A DNA stretch of 5,632 nt, taken from positions 2,012,572-2,018,203 of the forward strand of contig CP070800.1 in NCBI GenBank assembly GCA_020343555.1, in the 5' to 3' direction. Positions 1 through 5,632 of the stretch are shown here, piece by piece. Source of the stretch: Dehalococcoidales bacterium (GTDB taxonomy: Bacteria; Chloroflexota; Dehalococcoidia; Dehalococcoidales; UBA2162). Both the position numbers and the translations under genes were made by a program. The notes beneath the pieces are model-generated. The model was not told the DNA's origin, made no database searches, and worked only from the letters and a program-made list of their open reading frames with translations. Positions within the stretch are counted from its first letter, which is position 1. Every line of letters starts with the position of its first letter.

Positions 1-95
1 CCCGCTATATAGCTCCCAACCTGTTGAGAAGAATGGTAGCCGCTGGGTGGCTGGGACAGAAGGCTAAAAAAGGATTCTACGATTACAACAAGTAG
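1..95 (+). CDS. hbd: 3-hydroxyacyl-CoA (3-hydroxybutyryl-CoA) dehydrogenase, C-terminal end only
   Basis: This is the 3' end of a gene that enters from the left edge. The first complete codon is at base 3, and about 30 residues are readable before the TAG stop at 93-95. The stretch [19 protein letters not shown] followed by YDY is the characteristic C-terminal signature of short 3-hydroxybutyryl-CoA dehydrogenases (Hbd/PaaH type), at the end of the helical 3HCDH C-terminal domain. The family oxidises 3-hydroxyacyl-CoA to 3-oxoacyl-CoA with NAD(P)+, or runs in reverse in C4 synthesis, in the cytoplasm. The NAD-binding Rossmann domain lies outside the window, so chain-length and cofactor preference cannot be judged. 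A thiolase gene starts 26 bases downstream, which fits the next pathway step and supports the call. A longer multifunctional FadB-type protein cannot be formally excluded, but those do not normally end this way. Confidence 0.8.
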   Translation, partial: RYIAPNLLRRMVAAGWLGQKAKKGFYDYNK

Positions 96-109
96 TTAGA
101 AATATTATT

Positions 110-115
110 AAGGAG
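110..115 (+). promoter_or_regulatory. Ribosome binding site of the thiolase gene
   Basis: AAGGAG lies 6 bases before the ATG at 122. It is a near-consensus Shine-Dalgarno sequence at good spacing and fixes this start codon. No terminator or convincing promoter is visible in the 26-base gap after the dehydrogenase stop, so the two genes are probably co-transcribed. Confidence 0.8.
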
Positions 116-121
116 ATTAAG

Positions 122-1402
122 ATGGGAGAAGCAGTTATTGTAAGTGGTGCGAGGACTGCCATAGGTAATTTCGGTGGATCGTTACAAGATGTGCCAGCTA
201 CCGAGCTTGGCGCGATAACTATAAAAGGTGCGTTAAAGAAAGCCGGACTGAAACCCGTCCCAAAACCCGAATCGATCGAAAATGCACCCGATGCTATTAA
301 AGAGGACGGCGTCATCGAACTGGAAAAAAAGTACGCTGACTGGGATGACTCGCTGAAGGAAGTTGAAATCGATGAAGTCATCATGGGTAATGTCGTCCAA
401 GCTGGCCAGGGACAGAATGTCGCTCGTCAAGCGATGATTTATGCCGGTTTACCAAAAGAAATCAATGCTTTCACCGTCAACAAGGTATGCGCTTCAGGGA
501 TGAAATCAGTGGCACTGGCTGCTCAGGCAATCAAGGCTGGCGATGCTGATGTGATTATTGCTGGCGGTATGGAAAACATGAGTCAGATACCGTACTATCT
601 GCCTGCAGCACGCTGGGGCGCCAGGATGAATAACGTCCCACTGGTAGACGGTATGGTACATGACGGTCTGTGGGAAAAATTCTATGATTATCATATGGGT
701 ATAACCTCTGAGAACATTATGGACAGATATGGCATCACCCGTGAAGAGCAGGATCAGTTCGCTCTAGAGAGCAATAACAGAGCATTAGCCGCGATAAAGT
801 CTGGTGTTCTGAAAGAAGAAATTATACCTGTAGAAATCACTGTAAAACGTGAAAAGGTAATGTTCGAAGTAGACGAGCATCCCAGGGAGACCTCAATGGA
901 AGCTCTGGGCAAGTTGAGACCAGCGTTCAGACCTGACGGCGGGGTAACTGCAGGCAACGCATCCGCGATCACAGACGCAGCAGCTGCCCTGGTGGTCATG
1001 TCTGCAGAAAAAGCAAAGGAACTAGGTCTTACTCCCATGGCAACCGTAAAATCTTATGCTTCGGGCGGCGTTGACCCGGCATACATGGGACTTGGTGTTG
1101 TACCCGCAGCCAAGAAAGCTCTTAAACTGGCAGGCTTGACCCTTGACGATATCGATTACATCGAATTAAATGAAGCCTTTGCCTCCCAGTCACTTGGAGT
1201 AATCAGAGAACTTAATATCGATCTGAATAAGACAAACCTTCTCGGCGGTGGTATTTCACTCGGACATCCTATTGGTTGTACCGGTGCCAGGATTATCGTA
1301 ACCATGTTGCATGAAATGGTACGTAAAAATCACCGTTACGGCCTGGCCACCCTATGTATAGGTGGAGGTCAGGGTATGGCTATGATAGTAGAGAGAAGCT
1401 AA
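122..1402 (+). CDS. atoB: Acetyl-CoA C-acetyltransferase-type thiolase
   Basis: This 426-residue cytoplasmic thiolase condenses two acyl-CoA units (acetoacetyl-CoA formation) or cleaves 3-oxoacyl-CoA with CoA. The N-terminal half carries [13 protein letters not shown] (residues 8-20) and the nucleophilic cysteine in [10 protein letters not shown] (Cys123). The C-terminal half carries NEAF (350-353), [10 protein letters not shown] with the catalytic His382, and CIGGGQG with the acid/base Cys412. All four active-site motifs of the biosynthetic/degradative thiolase family are intact. Family members are usually about 390-400 residues. The extra length sits at residues ~44-80, a charged, proline-containing segment between the AGL helix end and the strand IDEVIMGNV, which moves the catalytic Cys from the usual position near 88-90. 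The ATG is supported by AAGGAG and by the start of the conserved N-terminus. It follows a 3-hydroxyacyl-CoA dehydrogenase gene, consistent with beta-oxidation or reversed C4 synthesis. The symbol reflects the family; substrate chain length is not proven. Confidence 0.93.
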   Translation: MGEAVIVSGARTAIGNFGGSLQDVPATELGAITIKGALKKAGLKPVPKPESIENAPDAIKEDGVIELEKKYADWDDSLKEVEIDEVIMGNVVQAGQGQNVARQAMIYAGLPKEINAFTVNKVCASGMKSVALAAQAIKAGDADVIIAGGMENMSQIPYYLPAARWGARMNNVPLVDGMVHDGLWEKFYDYHMGITSENIMDRYGITREEQDQFALESNNRALAAIKSGVLKEEIIPVEITVKREKVMFEVDEHPRETSMEALGKLRPAFRPDGGVTAGNASAITDAAAALVVMSAEKAKELGLTPMATVKSYASGGVDPAYMGLGVVPAAKKALKLAGLTLDDIDYIELNEAFASQSLGVIRELNIDLNKTNLLGGGISLGHPIGCTGARIIVTMLHEMVRKNHRYGLATLCIGGGQGMAMIVERS

Positions 1403-1426
1403 TTTAAACCTTCCATACCAAATAAT

Positions 1427-1473
1427 CCGAAGGGGTCAATCCGTAAGACCTTCGCCCCCTCTCGGTTATTTTT
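1427..1473 (+). terminator. Probable rho-independent terminator after the thiolase gene
   Basis: CCGAAGGGG (1427-1435) pairs with CCCCT (1456-1460) and TCGG (1462-1465), leaving one bulged C at 1461. This gives a 9-bp GC-rich stem, followed directly by TTATTTTT (1466-1473). An alternative inner pairing, CGAAGG (1428-1433) with CCTTCG (1449-1454), uses the same left arm. The site begins 25 bases after the thiolase stop and separates the acyl-CoA genes from the tldD unit. The loop is rather long (20 nt), so efficiency is uncertain. Confidence 0.65.
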
Positions 1474-1498
1474 CAAATTCATCCTGAATTGCTATAAT
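1470..1498 (+). promoter_or_regulatory. Sigma70-type promoter for the tldD transcription unit
   Basis: A perfect -10 hexamer TATAAT (1493-1498) is preceded by TGC (1490-1492), making an extended -10 element. A 4/6 match to the -35 consensus, TTTTCA (1470-1475), stands exactly 17 bases upstream. Transcription would begin near 1505, giving a leader of about 37 bases before the tldD ATG. The -35 overlaps the T-rich tail of the preceding terminator. The placement, between a terminator and a new gene, is what a real promoter would show. Confidence 0.65.
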
Positions 1499-1527
1499 CA
1501 GATAACAACGCCCCCTATTTTCTTCAC

Positions 1528-1532
1528 GGGAG
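1528..1532 (+). promoter_or_regulatory. Ribosome binding site of tldD
   Basis: GGGAG ends 9 bases before the ATG at 1542. A second ATG at 1534 is out of frame and too close to this site, so 1542 is the better start. It also gives the normal N-terminus of the family. Confidence 0.6.
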
Positions 1533-1541
1533 TATGTACCA

Positions 1542-2918
1542 ATGGCACATATCGATATTATCGGACATCAACTCGCAGATACTCTGAAGAAGTATAAAGC
1601 CGACTATATAGAAGTCCACCTCGAAGAAACCCAATCCAGCCATATTTCATACCGCGGTAAAAAACTGGAGTCTGTCAATAAAGGAACCTCAGTCGGTGGT
1701 AACGTTCGGGCACTGGTCAACGGAGGTTGGGGATTCGTCAGCTTTAACAGTCTCAACAATCTTCCTAAAAGAGTGGAATCAGCTGTTAGCCAGGCAAAAA
1801 TTATCAGTGCCGAGAATATCAAACTTGGAGACATTGAACCTTTTATAGATTCTGTTTCCGCCGGTATCGATAATAATCCTGTATCAATTCCTCTTTCAGA
1901 AAAAAAGGAATTCCTCGATGGGTATAATGAAATAATCTGGGGAACACAGGGAATTCAGACATCTACCATAAATTACGGAGACGGTCAGAAAAAGTCCATC
2001 TTCTTCAATACGGCTGGCAGTTACATCGAACAGGAAAGAATGGATGTAACCTTGCGACTGACAGCTATCGCTACCGATGGAAGTGAAGTCCAGCAGGTTG
2101 GTTTGAGTATCGGGAGCAGGGGTGACATCACCGCGATTCAAAGCCTTGATGATAAAGTAAAAGAAATGTCAGCACGCGCGGTCGAAATGCTTTCAGCTCC
2201 ACAGGTAAAAGGGGGTAAATACACAGTTGTTCTTGATCCTGTCCTTGCCGGCGTTTTCGTTCATGAAGCCTTTGGACATCTCTCCGAAGCAGATTTTGTA
2301 TATGAAAACCAGCAAATGACCGAACTAATGACTCTGGGCAAAGAATTCGGAAGGCCTGAGTTGAACATATTGGATTCCGGATCTGTTCCCAGGCTTCGTG
2401 GATCCTATAAATATGATGATGAGGGAACTCCTGCTACGAAAACCTACTTGATCAGAGAAGGAAAACTGACGGGCAGACTCCACTCGAGAGAGACAGCCTC
2501 GAAGATGAATGAAAAGCCGACCGGTAATGCCCGGGCGATCAATTACCGTTTTCCGCCTATAGTACGAATGTCTAACACATATATAGAACCGGGAACTACG
2601 TCATTCGAGGACATGATAAGTGATATCAAAGAAGGCATTTATGTAAAGAATTGGTTCGGCGGTACTACCAGTATGGAAATGTTCACCTTTTCAGCCGGCG
2701 AAACTTACATGATACGAAACGGGAAAATAGAAGAGACAATGCGACCTGTAGTCCTTACAGGAAATGTGTTCGAAACTCTGATGAATATAGACGCCATAGG
2801 TAACGATCTTGATATGAACCAGGGTGGAGGTTGCGGTAAGGGAGGTCAGATGCCACTCCCGGTATCCAATGGAAGTCCGCATATCAGGATTCAGAACTGC
2901 CTGATCGGAGGTAATTAA
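1542..2918 (+). CDS. tldD: TldD, catalytic subunit of the TldD/TldE metallopeptidase
   Basis: This 458-residue protein belongs to the TldD/PmbA (U62) family. In characterised bacteria TldD pairs with TldE to form a cytoplasmic zinc peptidase that degrades unstructured peptides and, in E. coli, matures microcin B17 and clears the antitoxin CcdA. The N-terminal domain shows the family pattern of a self-contact strand (YIEVHLEET) and GGNVRALVNGGWGFVSFN. The central part holds the zinc and catalytic motif HEAFGH (residues 241-246, HExxxH). The C-terminal domain has DDEGTP (from 292), PTGNAR, and CGKGGQ with Cys431, the expected third metal ligand. Length is close to the usual 450-480, and no key residue is missing. 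A strong promoter and GGGAG lie upstream. The tldE start is the base after this stop, so the subunits are translationally coupled. No azole-peptide cyclase or precursor peptide gene is visible nearby, so a housekeeping peptide-degradation role is more likely than natural-product maturation, but the substrate is unknown. Confidence 0.93.
   Translation: MAHIDIIGHQLADTLKKYKADYIEVHLEETQSSHISYRGKKLESVNKGTSVGGNVRALVNGGWGFVSFNSLNNLPKRVESAVSQAKIISAENIKLGDIEPFIDSVSAGIDNNPVSIPLSEKKEFLDGYNEIIWGTQGIQTSTINYGDGQKKSIFFNTAGSYIEQERMDVTLRLTAIATDGSEVQQVGLSIGSRGDITAIQSLDDKVKEMSARAVEMLSAPQVKGGKYTVVLDPVLAGVFVHEAFGHLSEADFVYENQQMTELMTLGKEFGRPELNILDSGSVPRLRGSYKYDDEGTPATKTYLIREGKLTGRLHSRETASKMNEKPTGNARAINYRFPPIVRMSNTYIEPGTTSFEDMISDIKEGIYVKNWFGGTTSMEMFTFSAGETYMIRNGKIEETMRPVVLTGNVFETLMNIDAIGNDLDMNQGGGCGKGGQMPLPVSNGSPHIRIQNCLIGGN
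2907..2912 (+). promoter_or_regulatory. Ribosome binding site supporting the GTG start of tldE
   Basis: GGAGGT lies inside the last codons of tldD and ends 6 bases before the GTG at 2919. This near-perfect Shine-Dalgarno at ideal spacing decides the non-ATG start. The GTG follows the tldD TAA with no gap, an arrangement that favours coupled, near-equal synthesis of the two subunits. Confidence 0.85.
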
Positions 2919-4217
2919 GTGGAAAGAATCCTCAACGAAGCCAAGAAATTAGCCGAAGAAGCTGAAGTATTCTGTATCACCTCCGAAACTACTCCTGTAC
3001 AATTCGAAGCCAACCGACTCAAGCATGTTCAAAGTAAACAGAGTACGAATGTTGCCTTGAGAATCATAAAAAATGGCAGAAGAGGGTATGCTACTACAAC
3101 CAACCTGAAAGAGAGTAGAAATATAGTAGATTCTGCAGTCGAAACTGCAGAATTCGGTATGAAAGCTGAATTCGAATTTCCTTCTCTGGACTCATACCCC
3201 GAAGTCAACACTTATGATCCGGCTATACGCAGAATCTCTACGGAAGAAATGACAAAACTCGGAGAAAAGATGATTTCCTCGGTAAGAGAAGATACCCCGG
3301 AACTCCAATGTGAAGCCAGTGTCAGTAAAGGTACAGTTTCGGTACGATTAATTAACTCGAGAGGAGGTCAGGCTGAATACAGGAAAAGTATATTCAGTCT
3401 TGGTGTCGAAGGTCAGCTAATACGTGGAACCGATATGCTTTTTGTCGGAGAAGGACAGAGTTCCTGCCATCCTATTGATGATATATCCGAAGTAACCGAA
3501 ATCGTTCTCCAGCAGCTTGAATTTTCCAGAAACAATACACCGATCAAAACAGGTGAATTACCGGTTATTTTTACTCCCAGAGGTGTTGCTAGCGCACTGG
3601 TCCAACCACTCATGGCCGGTCTAAACGGTAAACTTGTACTTGAAGGTTCTTCACCTCTAGTAAACAAGCTGGGAGAACAATCATTTGATAATAATCTTTC
3701 CATATTTGATGACCCTACAATTGATTTTCGACCGGGCAGTCGTCCTTGTGATGACGAAGGCATAACAAGTCAGAGAACGCCCCTTATTGAAAACGGTATA
3801 GTCTCAAATTTCCTCTACGATCTTCAGACTGCTGCTCTTGCCGGTAAGAAAAGTACTGGTAGCGGAGAAAGACATGGCGGTCTGCCGTCACCCTCAGCCA
3901 GCACATTTATCGTATCAGCCGGTGTAACTACCTTCAATGAAATGGTGGCTGATATAAAAGAAGGTCTGGTTGTTGAATACTTGATGGGAGCCGGACATGG
4001 TAATACTCTTGGCGGTGATTTCAGCGGTAACGTACTCTTAGGTTATAAGATAGAAAATGGTAAAATAGTAGGTAGAGTGAAAGATACGATGGTTGCAGGG
4101 AATGTTTACCAGGTTATGAACCGCGTCGCCGCAATAGGAAGTGAAACGGTGTGGGTTGGAGGAATGCTACAAACTCCGCCTGTCTACTTCTCCAGCGTAT
4201 CGGTATCGAGTAAATAA
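2919..4217 (+). CDS. tldE: TldE/PmbA, non-catalytic partner subunit of TldD
   Basis: This 432-residue TldD/PmbA-family protein starts with GTG. It shares the fold landmarks of its upstream neighbour: DDEGITSQRTPLIENG (from residue 278), then the GSGERHGGLPSPSAS stretch and VSAGVTTFNEMVADIKEGL, equivalent to EPGTTSFEDMISDIKEGI in TldD. It has no HExxxH: the equivalent region reads VASALVQPLMAGLNGK (about residues 223-238). It also has no C-terminal CGKxGQ cysteine. Absence of metal ligands is normal for TldE, which in the known structure completes the active chamber around the zinc in TldD. The closest role is therefore the obligate structural or substrate-binding half of a cytoplasmic heteromeric peptidase. 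Direct abutment to tldD with its own strong GGAGGT supports this. The C-terminus ends in a serine-rich stretch (FSSVSVSSK). It could formally be called a second tldD paralogue, but the missing metal site argues for TldE. Confidence 0.9.
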   Translation: MERILNEAKKLAEEAEVFCITSETTPVQFEANRLKHVQSKQSTNVALRIIKNGRRGYATTTNLKESRNIVDSAVETAEFGMKAEFEFPSLDSYPEVNTYDPAIRRISTEEMTKLGEKMISSVREDTPELQCEASVSKGTVSVRLINSRGGQAEYRKSIFSLGVEGQLIRGTDMLFVGEGQSSCHPIDDISEVTEIVLQQLEFSRNNTPIKTGELPVIFTPRGVASALVQPLMAGLNGKLVLEGSSPLVNKLGEQSFDNNLSIFDDPTIDFRPGSRPCDDEGITSQRTPLIENGIVSNFLYDLQTAALAGKKSTGSGERHGGLPSPSASTFIVSAGVTTFNEMVADIKEGLVVEYLMGAGHGNTLGGDFSGNVLLGYKIENGKIVGRVKDTMVAGNVYQVMNRVAAIGSETVWVGGMLQTPPVYFSSVSVSSK

Positions 4218-4262
4218 GACCTGAAATCAGAGAAACTTCTTACTACTCTAGTATTTTTCCGC

Positions 4263-4286
4263 TCAGGACAACCTGAAATTACAGGT
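4263..4286 (+). promoter_or_regulatory. Two overlapping inverted repeats just upstream of the PAC2 gene
   Basis: TCAGG (4263-4267) can pair with CCTGA (4272-4276) across a 4-base loop. ACCTG (4271-4275) can instead pair with CAGGT (4282-4286) across a 6-base loop. Both need bases 4272-4275, so only one can form at a time. The second hairpin buries AGGT (4283-4286), the only Shine-Dalgarno-like sequence at proper spacing (8 bases) before the ATG at 4295. A copy of ACCTGAAAT also occurs at 4219-4227, right after the tldE stop. The pairings are seen directly; a regulatory role is inference, and 5-bp stems are weak. Confidence 0.35.
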
Positions 4287-4294
4287 ATCATCGA

Positions 4295-5113
4295 ATGAAT
4301 GATTCAGTTAAAATAACCGCCAGACCTAAATTAAATACTCCGAACCTGATCGCGGCATGGCCGGGAATAGGTCATGTGTCGATGCTGGTAGCAAACTACC
4401 TTGAAAAGAAATTAGATTTGCACAAGTTGGGAGAGATAAACGCCGCCAGGTTTTTCGATCCCATCGGAGTAGCTGTCAGGAATAATGTCATTGAAGCTCC
4501 TCAGTTTCCCCGGAGCACTTTCTCATACTGGAAAAATCCTGATGGTGGAAGCGATATCATTCTTTTCATCGGAGAAGATCAACCAGCATCGAATGCATAT
4601 GAATTGGCTAACGCTATACTCGATGTAGGTCTGAAATTTCAAGCCAAGCGTATATACACCTGTGCAGCAGCTGTTACACGAATACACCACTCCGAGCAAC
4701 CCGAAGTCTGGGGAGTAGCTACCGTACCTGAATTAATTGAAGAATTAAGTATACGTAACCTTAAACAGAGAGGTAACCTGCAGATCTCCGGACTGAACGG
4801 ACTCCTTCTGGGTGTTGCTAAAGAAAGAAATATCGAAGGTATCTGCCTTCTCGCTGAAGTACCGGGATATACCACCCGGATACAGAATCCAATGGCGGCA
4901 TATGCTATCCTCGGAGTTCTACCGGAAATGCTTGGGATCAAGATAGACACGTTTGAAATATCGCAGGTTGCCGATGAGACAAAGGACAAAATGAAACAAC
5001 TCGCGGCCGAAGCTATGGAAGAGTATATCGACCTTTTTACAGAACCGATCTGGGAACAGGGTGAAGGCGATACCGAAGGCGACGATGACTTTTACTACGA
5101 GGATAATGATTAA
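4295..5113 (+). CDS. PAC2-family protein (proteasome assembly chaperone-like)
   Basis: This 272-residue protein is predicted cytoplasmic, without signal peptide or membrane segment. It matches the PAC2 family, named for the eukaryotic proteasome-assembly chaperone 2 and widespread in archaea and some bacteria. Recognisable parts are the N-terminal strand plus PGIG loop (residues 23-26), GEDQP (93-97), and the late core GLNGLLLGVAKERN with LLAEVPGY (about 166-192). The bacterial role is not established: family knowledge suggests a dimeric assembly or binding factor rather than an enzyme. After a helix at about 224-250, the last ~19 residues are strikingly acidic (10 of 19 are Asp/Glu). The protein does not end in the HbYX motif that lets archaeal chaperones dock on a proteasome, and no proteasome gene is present here. 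The ATG is the first start after an in-frame TGA at 4274, and its Shine-Dalgarno is weak (AGGT). It lies 77 bases after tldE with no terminator or clear promoter between, so read-through from the tld promoter is likely. Confidence 0.85.
   Translation: MNDSVKITARPKLNTPNLIAAWPGIGHVSMLVANYLEKKLDLHKLGEINAARFFDPIGVAVRNNVIEAPQFPRSTFSYWKNPDGGSDIILFIGEDQPASNAYELANAILDVGLKFQAKRIYTCAAAVTRIHHSEQPEVWGVATVPELIEELSIRNLKQRGNLQISGLNGLLLGVAKERNIEGICLLAEVPGYTTRIQNPMAAYAILGVLPEMLGIKIDTFEISQVADETKDKMKQLAAEAMEEYIDLFTEPIWEQGEGDTEGDDDFYYEDND
5099..5102 (+). promoter_or_regulatory. Ribosome binding site of the HEAT-repeat gene
   Basis: GAGG lies within the final codons of the PAC2 gene, 10 bases before the ATG at 5113. 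It is modest in strength, but the stop/start overlap TAATG means ribosomes finishing the PAC2 protein can reinitiate here. Confidence 0.45.
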
Positions 5114-5632
5114 TGGATTCTTCTTTACCCGAATCCATCGGCAATGCTATACGAGAGTTAGCCGAAGGTGAGGATATCCCAAATAATACATCTCTCACCG
5201 AACTGTCCGGCCTCAGCCCGGTTGAAATGAGACACTTCAGGGAAGTCTGGGATGGGCTAAACACAGAGCGCCGGATTCAAACAATCAACCGTCTCCTTGA
5301 ACTGGCTGAGGATAATCTTGAGCTGAACTTCGATACAATTTTCAGATATTGTCTGTCAGACCCCGAGGAAGATATACGTTGTTTGGCCATCGATGGGCTA
5401 TGGGAAAATGAAGATACTTCCCTTATAGATCCTCTCATTAAACTCCTTGAAGAAGACGAATCTGATAAGGTACAGTCTGCTGCCGCAACCGCCCTAGGTA
5501 AGTATGCAGTTCTGGCTGAATTAGGAAAACTGCGGAATGAAACTATCGAGAAAGTACAGGAAGCACTCCTGGGAGCGATTGATGACAGGAATAAATCAAC
5601 AGAAGTTATCAGACGGGTACTCGAATCAGCTG
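5113..5632 (+). CDS. HEAT-repeat domain protein, 5' part (runs off the window)
   Basis: An open frame of 173 codons begins at ATG 5113 and has no stop before the right edge. The start shares its first base with the last base of the PAC2 stop (TAATG), which is strong evidence for co-translation and for this start codon. Residues 1-50 are acidic and polar with no signal peptide. From about residue 51 the protein becomes a run of amphipathic helices: a first pair near 51-82, then SDPEEDIRCLAIDGLWENED (82-101), and SDKVQSAAATALGKYA (117-132). The D-x-x-V/I-R/Q-x-x-A-x-x-A-L spacing is that of HEAT or PBS-lyase-type HEAT repeats, which form a curved solenoid used for protein-protein binding. A partner cannot be read from sequence; the PAC2 protein or the TldDE complex is an inference from linkage only. 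A catalytic or membrane domain could follow beyond the edge. A later in-frame ATG (codon 39) is less likely because it has no overlap support. Confidence 0.8.
   Translation, partial: MDSSLPESIGNAIRELAEGEDIPNNTSLTELSGLSPVEMRHFREVWDGLNTERRIQTINRLLELAEDNLELNFDTIFRYCLSDPEEDIRCLAIDGLWENEDTSLIDPLIKLLEEDESDKVQSAAATALGKYAVLAELGKLRNETIEKVQEALLGAIDDRNKSTEVIRRVLESA

Noticed and set aside
64..384. Minus-strand open frames opposite the thiolase, including 64-384, 506-694 and 754-1038
   Set aside because: They are Ser/Ile/Phe-rich low-complexity translations lying wholly or mostly opposite a strongly supported gene, with no recognisable domain; they are shadows.
1403..1541. Small gene in the thiolase-tldD gap
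   Set aside because: I see no open frame with a start and ribosome binding site. The space is accounted for by terminator, promoter and leader.
3413..3763. Minus-strand open frames opposite tldE and the PAC2 gene (3413-3763, 4639-4989, 5037-5264)
   Set aside because: Each is antisense to a well-supported coding region and shows no family motif. The last also spans the PAC2/HEAT junction, where the plus-strand reading is far better.
1542..4217. TldD/TldE as part of a microcin or azole-peptide biosynthesis cluster
   Set aside because: No precursor peptide, cyclodehydratase, dehydrogenase or transporter gene is visible in the window. The flanking genes are acyl-CoA metabolism and PAC2/HEAT.
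4226..4254. Possible promoter for the PAC2 gene with TAGTAT (4249-4254) as -10
   Set aside because: It matches only 4 of 6 -10 positions and there is no acceptable -35 at 16-18 bases upstream.
4229..4258. Possible terminator between tldE and the PAC2 gene (AGAG/CTCT then TTTTT)
   Set aside because: The stem has only four base pairs with a long loop and is AT-rich, too weak to support a call despite the T-run at 4254-4258.

Overview
The window reads as ordinary bacterial chromosome, densely packed and entirely plus-strand. Base composition is moderate (mid-40s % GC by eye, not computed). Two functional blocks are separated by a terminator and a promoter. I see no mobile elements, tRNA or rRNA genes, CRISPR arrays or phage genes. 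The gene set suggests an anaerobic, acyl-CoA-metabolising bacterium: a 3-hydroxyacyl-CoA dehydrogenase next to a thiolase, a TldD/TldE pair, a PAC2-family protein and a HEAT-repeat protein. A Dehalococcoidia-type Chloroflexota is my best guess from gene content and protein style. That guess is inference and would need a marker-gene or best-hit check.

Block 1 (1-1402) holds the last ~30 residues of a 3-hydroxyacyl/3-hydroxybutyryl-CoA dehydrogenase. It is followed 26 bases later by a complete acetyl-CoA acetyltransferase-type thiolase. These are consecutive steps of beta-oxidation, or in reverse of butyrate/PHB-type C4 synthesis, so co-transcription makes sense. The thiolase has all its catalytic motifs plus an extra segment of about 35 residues before the catalytic cysteine.

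The junction (1403-1541) contains a likely intrinsic terminator with a T-rich tail. It is followed at once by a strong extended -10 promoter (TGC-TATAAT) and a Shine-Dalgarno site, so a new transcription unit begins here.

Block 2 (1542-5632) encodes TldD, with zinc motif HEAFGH and a C-terminal CGKGGQ cysteine motif. TldE/PmbA, its metal-site-less partner, starts on the base after the tldD stop. After a 77-base gap with overlapping inverted repeats comes a PAC2-family protein with a very acidic tail. Its stop overlaps the start of a HEAT-repeat protein (TAATG) that runs off the right edge. TldD and TldE are expected to form one heteromeric peptidase. PAC2 and HEAT proteins are typically protein-interaction or assembly factors, so the block may be a protein or peptide processing module, but no substrate is visible here.

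I did not find a clearly new system. The items most worth a second look are the two mutually exclusive hairpins before the PAC2 gene, the conserved-looking TldDE-PAC2-HEAT arrangement, and the thiolase insertion.
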